Source: an uncultured Clostridia bacterium (GTDB lineage: Bacteria; Bacillota; Clostridia; Christensenellales; Aristaeellaceae). Taken from it: a stretch of DNA of 6,732 nt. Numbering within the stretch: position 1 is the stretch's first letter; every line of letters begins with the position of its first letter. Shown here piece after piece: positions 1-3,630 of this stretch. A program made the position numbers and the translations under genes. The notes under the pieces are model-generated. The model was given only the letters and a program-made list of their open reading frames with translations, was not told the DNA's origin and ran no database searches. The stretch covers positions 1-6,732 of the forward strand of contig CAKUFI010000114.1 in assembly GCA_934647305.1 (NCBI GenBank). The letters run 5' to 3'.

Positions 1-42
1 GATTTCGAGTCAGGGCCGTTATAACCACTTCGATACCGCTCC
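1..42 (-). tRNA. tRNA-Ser (anticodon CGA), 5' part, cut by window edge
   Basis: Read on the minus strand from 42 down to 1, this is the 5' half of a tRNA. The 7-nt acceptor arm GGAGCGG is followed by TA, then a D-arm reading TCGAAGTGGTTATAACGG. I recognise that arm from serine tRNAs of Clostridia. Next come an anticodon stem and the loop CTCGAAA. The anticodon CGA falls at positions 7-5 and would read UCG serine codons. The first two bases of the 3' anticodon stem (positions 2-1) pair correctly with positions 10-11. The variable arm, T-arm and 3' end lie outside the window, so the long class II variable arm cannot be confirmed. A consensus promoter sits 30 bases upstream. Confidence 0.85.
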
Positions 43-71
43 GCATATTCTGGCAAATCAGAACATTGCTT

Positions 72-100
72 ATTATACCGCCTCGGGGAGTGTTTGTCAA
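72..100 (-). promoter_or_regulatory. Consensus sigma-A promoter for tRNA-Ser
   Basis: On the minus strand, TTGACA (95-100) and TATAAT (72-77) are separated by exactly 17 bp, so both hexamers and the spacing match consensus. Transcription would start near position 65 and run about 20 nt before the mature 5' end of the tRNA at 42. The discriminator after the -10 box is AT-rich rather than GC-rich. No coding region lies between the promoter and the tRNA. Confidence 0.85.
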
Positions 101-111
101 TCCTGAATTTG

Positions 112-222
112 AAAAAAGCGGTAAATTTGCGGCGCGTCTGGCCGGGTCGGCCGGGATTTCAGTCCGCTGCCTGCCCGACGAAACGCGCCGCCTGCCGTTT
201 CAGTTTTGCCCAGCCGCGGACT
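112..222 (-). terminator. Structured 3' region of the glycoside hydrolase gene, possible weak terminator
   Basis: Downstream of the glycoside hydrolase stop codon, several inverted repeats crowd together. AGTCCGC (161-167) pairs with GCGGACT (216-222). GCGGCGCGT (129-137) pairs with ACGCGCCGC (183-191). A short stem GGCCG/CGGCC sits at 140-144 and 148-152. On the minus strand a run of six T lies at 117-112, but 11 bases separate it from the nearest stem, so this is not a canonical intrinsic terminator. It separates the operon from the tRNA promoter. No gene is visible between 101 and 221. Confidence 0.3.
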
Positions 223-1199
223 CACTCGGCCTGCGCGACGGCCATGTGCACGTTGAAGCTGGTCGACTTGTCCTCATCCGGCACGACTGCGGTGAAAAAG
301 ACCTGCGGCCGGTCGTTTTCCAGGTACAGAAACGGGCGCTCCATGCGGTAGACCAGCCTTTTGCCGCCCTGCTCGAAGTCCAGCTCGCGGGTGTGGAACA
401 GGATCGGCTCGCCGGGGCGCCAGGTCACGCCGTCGTCCGAGTCAAAGCAGACGATCGAGCGGCTGACGGAGGGCTCGTAATAGCTGCCCATGTCCTTGAG
501 CAGGCAGTGGAGTTTACCGCCCTGGCTGAAGACACAGGGATCCTCGGCGGCGAACTGCACGCCCGGCGCGTCGAAGATCGGGCTGCCCAGGCGGCGCCAG
601 GGGCCTTCGGGCCTGTCCGCGAACGCGGCGCCGATGGAGACCCGGCCGTTAAAGGGCGGCTCTTTCGACCAGCACTTGTAGACCATCACGAAGCGGCCGT
701 CCGGCGCGCGGCAGACGCTCGGGTTGGTGGTGCCGGATTCGTCAAACGCGCCAAGGCGGGGCGTAAACAGCGGTGTGTCCGAGCGCTTCCACTCGCCGAG
801 CGGATCGGCGGCCGAGGCCAGTCCGACGTGTTGGTTCGCGGTGTGCACGGCGTAGGTTCCGTCGCCATGGTTGCCGCTGTAGTACAGGTAAAACCGGCCC
901 TCGTGCCAGATCGCGAAGGGATTGTGCACCGAGTCGCGGTCAAAGCCGCCCTCCACGCCCGAGCCCTCGAGGATCACGCCCCTGAACTCATACCTTCCGC
1001 CGGGCTCGCCGCAGGTCGCGTAGCCCACCTTGGAGTGGGTCGCCCAGCCGTACTCGAAGCCCCACTTTTCCTCCCACATCGACAGAAAGAGGTGGCATGT
1101 TCCGTCGGGCGTGCGCACCATGCTCCCGCACCAGACGAACCAGCCGGGCACCTTTACCACCTGATCGGCGGCGATTTTTGAAAACCTGAGCTGCGTCAT
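222..1199 (-). CDS. Five-bladed beta-propeller glycoside hydrolase (GH43/GH117-like superfamily)
   Basis: A 325-residue protein with no signal peptide or membrane segment, so probably cytoplasmic. It has the repeated blade motifs of the five-bladed propeller glycosidases (clan GH-F/J type). These are WCGSMVRTPDGTCHLF (23-38), HNPFAIWHEGRFYLYYSG (92-109), TTNPSVCRAPDGRFVMVYK (157-175) and AEDPCVFSQGGKLHCLLKDM (218-237). The blade-start acidic and Asn-Pro positions, notably E219-D220, are the likely active-site region, but I cannot assign the catalytic triad. The ATG at 1199 follows GAGGAA (1206-1211) by 6 nt. It is the last gene of a deacetylase-PHP-hydrolase cluster, 164 bp after the PHP gene and separated from it by a repeat with a hairpin. 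The role is hydrolysis or phosphorolysis of a short glycoside taken into the cell. The fold is confident; the substrate and CAZy family are not. Confidence 0.85.
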   Translation of the reverse strand: MTQLRFSKIAADQVVKVPGWFVWCGSMVRTPDGTCHLFLSMWEEKWGFEYGWATHSKVGYATCGEPGGRYEFRGVILEGSGVEGGFDRDSVHNPFAIWHEGRFYLYYSGNHGDGTYAVHTANQHVGLASAADPLGEWKRSDTPLFTPRLGAFDESGTTNPSVCRAPDGRFVMVYKCWSKEPPFNGRVSIGAAFADRPEGPWRRLGSPIFDAPGVQFAAEDPCVFSQGGKLHCLLKDMGSYYEPSVSRSIVCFDSDDGVTWRPGEPILFHTRELDFEQGGKRLVYRMERPFLYLENDRPQVFFTAVVPDEDKSTSFNVHMAVAQAE

Positions 1200-1234
1200 G
1201 GAAAGTTCCTCGCTTTCAGTGATGACTTGATCCG

Positions 1235-1363
1235 CCGCGTTTCATTCGGGGGAATCACACAGGTTTTTATACAATGTTGCGCGGATCAAAGTACTTTCCG
1301 GGAGAGCTCGAGAGGCGCCTTTCTTAGAAAGGCAGCCTCTCGAACGTCTCCCCAGCGTTCCCC
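1235..1363 (-). repeat. Composite intergenic repeat, copy A
   Basis: The gap between the PHP and glycoside hydrolase genes shares two blocks with the intergenic region upstream of the LtaS-like gene. Block 1 (about 1235-1305) contains CATTCGGGG, then CGCGGATCAAAGT, then TTTCCGGGAG on the plus strand. It matches 3340-3409 at roughly three quarters of positions by eye. Block 2 (about 1328-1363) contains AAAGGCAGCCT and CTCCCCAGCGTTC and resembles 3504-3540. Order and orientation are the same in both places. Between the blocks sits a long hairpin, listed separately. No coding potential is apparent. A TATAAA at 1266-1271 on the minus strand could be a weak -10 box for the hydrolase gene, but no convincing -35 box is present and it is not conserved in the other copy. 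Confidence 0.65.
1308..1343. other. Long hairpin between PHP and glycoside hydrolase genes
   Basis: TCGAGAGGC (1308-1316) pairs with GCCTCTCGA (1335-1343), and directly inside it GCCTTTC (1317-1323) pairs with GAAAGGC (1327-1333) around the loop TTA. One base, A1334, is bulged. This gives about 16 base pairs. No T-run follows on either strand, so it is not a typical intrinsic terminator. It could stabilise the upstream mRNA, reduce expression of the last gene, or simply belong to the repeat. Confidence 0.6.
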
Positions 1364-2242
1364 TTAATCCAGCGCGATCGGGTTCACCCAGGCGTGCCTG
1401 CCCTGCGCGTCGGTGAGGCGGATGCGGATGAAGCGCTCGCCGGGCTTGATCTTGTAGGAAACCTGGGTCATGCCCTCGCCGGCGACGCTGCGGCCGTTCG
1501 TGTAGACCAGGTTGCTGTGGAAGGTGGCCAGGCGCACGGGGGAGCAGGTGACGGTGATCGTGCCGTCCTGCACCTTGACCTGCTCGATGCGCGGGCCGCG
1601 GGTGGCGTAGAACGCGCCCTCGTCGAGCGCCTTGAGCACACCTGCCAGGCTCAGCTCATCCAGCTGTGCCATGATGTAGGACTGGCACTGGTCGCCGTCA
1701 TAGAAGTGGCAGTCGTCGGCGGCCACCGTGCGCAGCAGCGTGCCGTGGGTCGCGGCCAGGTCCAGAATGTTGGTCGAGTCGGCGCGGTCGCCATTCCAGG
1801 GCGTGCCGGACACCGTGTTGTAGACCTCGGTGGCGGTCAGGTGGCGCAGCGAGCCGATGGTCTCGATCGTGTTGAGCGACCAGGCCGGATGGGCCAGTAT
1901 CGCGCGGCCGCCGCAGGCGCAAATCGCGTCAATGCCGTGCTGGGGGCCGCTGGCGCGCCGGGCTTGCTCCTCCAGAATCTGCTCGGATACGCCGACGCCC
2001 ACCACGTGGATGACCTCGGCGGGCAGGGTGTAGTCGATCTCGATGCCGGGCAGCAGCAGCATGCCGCCGTGCATTTCCTCGCCGCAGGTGCGCTTCCAGT
2101 GGTCGGTCAGCGCCAGAAAGTCGTAGCCGTGTTCCTGAAACTGGGCGATGACCGCCTCGGGCTCCAGACGGCCGTCGGAGTTTTTCGTGTGGGCATGCAG
2201 GTTGCCCTTGTAAAATTTCTTGTTTGGATCGAAGAGAAGCAC
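1364..2242 (-). CDS. PHP-domain metallohydrolase (CehA/McbA-like)
   Basis: A 292-residue protein, likely cytoplasmic, with a nearly complete set of PHP (polymerase and histidinol phosphatase) metal ligands. These are H16-A-H18, S22-D23-G, T46-D47-H48, E68, H79, A117-H118-P and D177-C-H179. The family carries a two- or three-metal centre and hydrolyses phosphoesters or related esters. Residues about 215-292 follow the core and look like the all-beta tail typical of CehA/McbA-type members, starting at ATRGPRI and ending WVNPIAL. Translation starts at GTG (2242), preceded by GAGG (2251-2254) with 8 nt spacing; no in-frame ATG lies closer. It sits 43 nt downstream of the deacetylase gene with no hairpin between them, so co-transcription is likely. 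Its place between a deacetylase and a glycosidase suggests it removes a phosphate or ester from a sugar substrate. That function is inferred from context only. Confidence 0.88.
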   Translation of the reverse strand: MLLFDPNKKFYKGNLHAHTKNSDGRLEPEAVIAQFQEHGYDFLALTDHWKRTCGEEMHGGMLLLPGIEIDYTLPAEVIHVVGVGVSEQILEEQARRASGPQHGIDAICACGGRAILAHPAWSLNTIETIGSLRHLTATEVYNTVSGTPWNGDRADSTNILDLAATHGTLLRTVAADDCHFYDGDQCQSYIMAQLDELSLAGVLKALDEGAFYATRGPRIEQVKVQDGTITVTCSPVRLATFHSNLVYTNGRSVAGEGMTQVSYKIKPGERFIRIRLTDAQGRHAWVNPIALD

Positions 2243-2250
2243 TTTTGTAA

Positions 2251-2254
2251 CCTC
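2251..2254 (-). promoter_or_regulatory. Ribosome binding site fixing a GTG start
   Basis: On the minus strand GAGG lies 8 nt before GTG at 2242-2240. An ATG overlapping the same site (2256-2254) is in a different frame and would give an unrelated peptide. GTG is therefore the start of the PHP protein. Confidence 0.7.
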
Positions 2255-2285
2255 ATTTCTCTGGTCGATGGGGGAGAGGGGCGCG

Positions 2286-3110
2286 TTACACCCGCACCAG
2301 CTGGCCGGCCGGCACGCACAGAGATTCGCCGTCCCTGTTGAACCACACGTCGGTCGCGGAGGGATTGTAGAGCATCGAGCCGTCCATCGAGGTTTCGATC
2401 TGTCTCTGGGCAGTCAGGTAGCGGTAAATCTCCATGTTGGTGGCGTACCACACGTCCTCGCGGCCGCCCATGGTCTCGCAGAAGCGCTCGATGACGTTCC
2501 AGTTGTCGTTCAGGCCGAATTCGTAGCTGTGCCCCCAAAGGTAAAACAGCCTGCCGCTGCCATAGCGGTTCTCGTCGTGCAGGAAGTGGTCGCACAGCTC
2601 GGTCAGGCGCGGGTTGTTGTGGTGGCAGGTGGGATCCCAGGTGATGAAGCGGGTGGGCAGGGCGAAGCTCTCGGTGGAGCGGGTCGTGCGCGAGTAGACG
2701 ATGCCTACCTGCTCGAGCATGTCCTCGACCTCGCGGTTGTGCGTGCCGTAGGGATAGGCCATGCCGCGCACCGGATAGCCCGCCAGCTCCTCGAGCGCCT
2801 CGCGGTCGCGGGTGACTTCGTAGACGGCGCGGTCTCTGGGCAGCTGCTCGAAGAACGGGTGCGTGTAGCCGTGCACGGCAATTTCCATGCCCTTGTACAC
2901 CTCGCGCACCTCGTCGGGCTTCATGCGATAGACGTATTCCCTGCCGCGCATGCTGCCCTGACCGTGCATACAGCCGCCGTTCAGGTTAAACGTGCCCCTC
3001 AGGCCATGCTTTTTCATGAGGGAAATCAGGCGCGCGTCGCTGGACACGCCGTCGTCGTAGCTCAGGGTGACCGCCAGGCGCCTGCCCTCGGGAAACAGTA
3101 CTCGATACAT
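2286..3110 (-). CDS. Polysaccharide deacetylase family protein (NodB/CE4-like)
   Basis: A 274-residue protein with the NodB homology fold. Motif 1 is SYDDG (D19 as catalytic base, D20 as metal ligand). Motif 2 is HGYTH, supplying metal-binding H80 and H84. Motif 3 is probably RGMAYPYG (115-122), and LWGHSYEF (191-198) carries the late His, H194. The family uses a divalent metal to remove N- or O-acetyl groups from sugars. Unlike peptidoglycan and chitin deacetylases it has no signal peptide or membrane anchor, which argues for a soluble intracellular oligosaccharide substrate. The C-terminal 40 residues (about 235-274) form a short beta-rich tail, ending in PAGQLVRV. The ATG at 3110 follows a perfect AAGGAGGT (3117-3124) by 6 nt. 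It is the first gene of the minus-strand cluster, under a promoter with an overlapping palindrome. The substrate is unknown. Confidence 0.9.
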   Translation of the reverse strand: MYRVLFPEGRRLAVTLSYDDGVSSDARLISLMKKHGLRGTFNLNGGCMHGQGSMRGREYVYRMKPDEVREVYKGMEIAVHGYTHPFFEQLPRDRAVYEVTRDREALEELAGYPVRGMAYPYGTHNREVEDMLEQVGIVYSRTTRSTESFALPTRFITWDPTCHHNNPRLTELCDHFLHDENRYGSGRLFYLWGHSYEFGLNDNWNVIERFCETMGGREDVWYATNMEIYRYLTAQRQIETSMDGSMLYNPSATDVWFNRDGESLCVPAGQLVRV

Positions 3111-3116
3111 CGCGAT

Positions 3117-3124
3117 ACCTCCTT
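3117..3124 (-). promoter_or_regulatory. Strong ribosome binding site of the deacetylase gene
   Basis: AAGGAGGT on the minus strand is fully complementary to the 16S rRNA 3' end and lies 6 nt before the ATG. It is the strongest site in the window and suggests efficient translation of the first gene in this operon. Confidence 0.85.
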
Positions 3125-3147
3125 GCCTTTCCGGTTAAACTGCACTT

Positions 3148-3176
3148 ATTATACGCCACTTTCGCGAAAATGGCAA
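3148..3176 (-). promoter_or_regulatory. Sigma-A promoter of the deacetylase-PHP-hydrolase cluster
   Basis: On the minus strand TTGCCA (3171-3176) and TATAAT (3148-3153) are separated by exactly 17 bp. Transcription would begin near 3141, giving a leader of about 30 nt that ends in the AAGGAGGT site. The -35 box matches four of six consensus bases and the -10 box is perfect. The spacer contains a palindrome, listed separately. Confidence 0.8.
3155..3174. promoter_or_regulatory. Candidate operator palindrome inside the promoter
   Basis: Positions 3155-3164 and 3165-3174 form an inverted repeat with 9 of 10 pairs matching and no spacer. The only mismatch is the pair 3159/3170. The core TTTCGCGAAA (3160-3169) is perfect. 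The site fills most of the -10/-35 spacer and covers four bases of the -35 box, where a bound repressor would block RNA polymerase. The symmetry and placement suit a LacI-, TetR- or MarR-like dimer. No regulator gene is in the window, so the binding protein is unknown. Confidence 0.6.
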
Positions 3177-3190
3177 TGCACCGCGCTGTT

Positions 3191-3215
3191 AAGGATGACT
3201 GCCCGCGCCATCCTT
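3191..3215. other. Short inverted repeat in the divergent intergenic region
   Basis: AAGGATG (3191-3197) pairs with CATCCTT (3209-3215) around an 11-nt loop. No T-run follows. It lies just upstream of the cluster promoter relative to the minus strand, adjoining repeat copy B. A regulatory role is possible but unsupported. Confidence 0.35.
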
Positions 3216-3219
3216 CTTC

Positions 3220-3287
3220 CTGCGTCCCATTCGGGGAAAATTGAGTGGCTCTTCGCAGTTTCGTTTTGCGGATTATCGTGCTTTTCT
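3220..3287 (-). repeat. Degenerate intergenic repeat, copy B (block 1 only)
   Basis: This stretch contains CCATTCGGGGAA (3228-3239) and, about 30 bases on, GCGGAT and GTGCTTTTC, in the same order and spacing as block 1 of copies A and C. It is clearly more diverged and lacks the CCGGGAG end and block 2. It lies about 120 bp before copy C in the same orientation. Flanking words are also duplicated: CCGCGCTGT followed by TTAAGGA appears near 3181 and again near 3293. The whole segment may therefore be an old tandem duplication. Confidence 0.45.
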
Positions 3288-3339
3288 CTCTCCGCGCTGT
3301 CCGCGTTTAAGGAACCCCATTGCGCCGCCCTGATCTCTC

Positions 3340-3540
3340 CCGCGCCTCATTCGGGGAACCACATTGCTTTTTTCAATATGTTTCGCGGATCAAAGTGTTT
3401 TCCGGGAGGGGCAAAGAACGCTGCATGGCATCGATTGCTTTGCTTATGAACTACATTTCTTATGGCTCCGCGGCAGCAAGTGGGTCCGGGCACTGCCCGG
3501 TCAAAAAGGCGGCCTCCCCAGCGTTCGCTCGTTCCCCTCA
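3340..3540 (-). repeat. Composite intergenic repeat, copy C
   Basis: Block 1 (3340-3409) matches copy A in the gap before the glycoside hydrolase gene. CCGCG, TCATTCGGGG, CACA, ATGTT, CGCGGATCAAAGT and TTTCCGGGAG are all shared in order. Block 2 (about 3504-3540) shares AAAGGC, GCCT, CTCCCCAGCGTTC and TTCCCCT with copy A, with an extra GTTCGCTC unit. Between the blocks are about 95 bases that differ from copy A, including a GC-rich palindrome (CCGGGC at 3486-3491 with GCCCGG at 3495-3500). No convincing gene is present. The rest of the divergent region holds only the promoters and sites listed. Confidence 0.65.
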
Positions 3541-3568
3541 GATGCGTGCGTTTTTAACAGAGAGTCGG

Positions 3569-3574
3569 TATAAT
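3569..3574 (+). promoter_or_regulatory. -10 box of the LtaS-like/ApbE operon
   Basis: A perfect TATAAT on the plus strand would start transcription near 3581 and give a leader of about 50 nt. The expected -35 area (about 3546-3552) has no good match to TTGACA. The promoter may need an activator, or the extended upstream bases CGG may help only partly. This is the only promoter-like signal close to the gene. Confidence 0.5.
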
Positions 3575-3619
3575 GGAGGGGCGAGCGGGGGAGAGCCCTG
3601 CCGATTACATGAACTGTGC

Positions 3620-3624
3620 AGGAG
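3620..3624 (+). promoter_or_regulatory. Ribosome binding site choosing the ATG start of the LtaS-like gene
   Basis: AGGAG lies 6 nt before ATG at 3631. An in-frame GTG at 3616 would add five residues (MQEST), but it has no binding site and would place this sequence inside the gene. The start at 3631 is preferred. Confidence 0.75.
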
Positions 3625-3630
3625 AGTACC

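Noticed and set aside
66..1181. Long open frame on the plus strand (371 codons) opposite the glycoside hydrolase
   Set aside because: It lies antisense to a gene with clear family motifs. Its translation has the Ala/Val/Gly/Arg-rich composition typical of antisense frames in GC-rich DNA, and it shows no recognisable domain.
1266..1271. TATAAA on the minus strand as a promoter for the glycoside hydrolase
   Set aside because: No acceptable -35 box lies 16-18 bp upstream, and the sequence is not kept in the other repeat copy. It remains possible but weak.
1394..2341. Plus-strand open frame of 315 codons opposite the PHP gene
   Set aside because: It is antisense to a PHP protein with an essentially complete metal-binding motif set. 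It has no recognisable domain and also runs through the intergenic gap.
3220..3409. CRISPR-like array from the repeated CATTCGGGG word
   Set aside because: There are only three degenerate copies in the window at irregular spacing, two of them about 120 bp apart. There are no identical short repeats with unique spacers, and no cas genes.
2220..3449. Plus-strand open frame of 409 codons opposite the deacetylase and into the intergenic region
   Set aside because: It overlaps the deacetylase gene, its promoter and two repeat copies. Its composition is shadow-like and no domain is recognisable.
3486..3500. CCGGGC/GCCCGG palindrome as an intrinsic terminator
   Set aside because: The stem is only 6 bp with a 3-nt loop. 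The following plus-strand bases are A-rich rather than T-rich, and no gene ends nearby on either strand.
3616..3618. GTG start giving a five-residue longer LtaS-like protein
   Set aside because: No ribosome binding site precedes it, while the ATG at 3631 has AGGAG 6 nt upstream.
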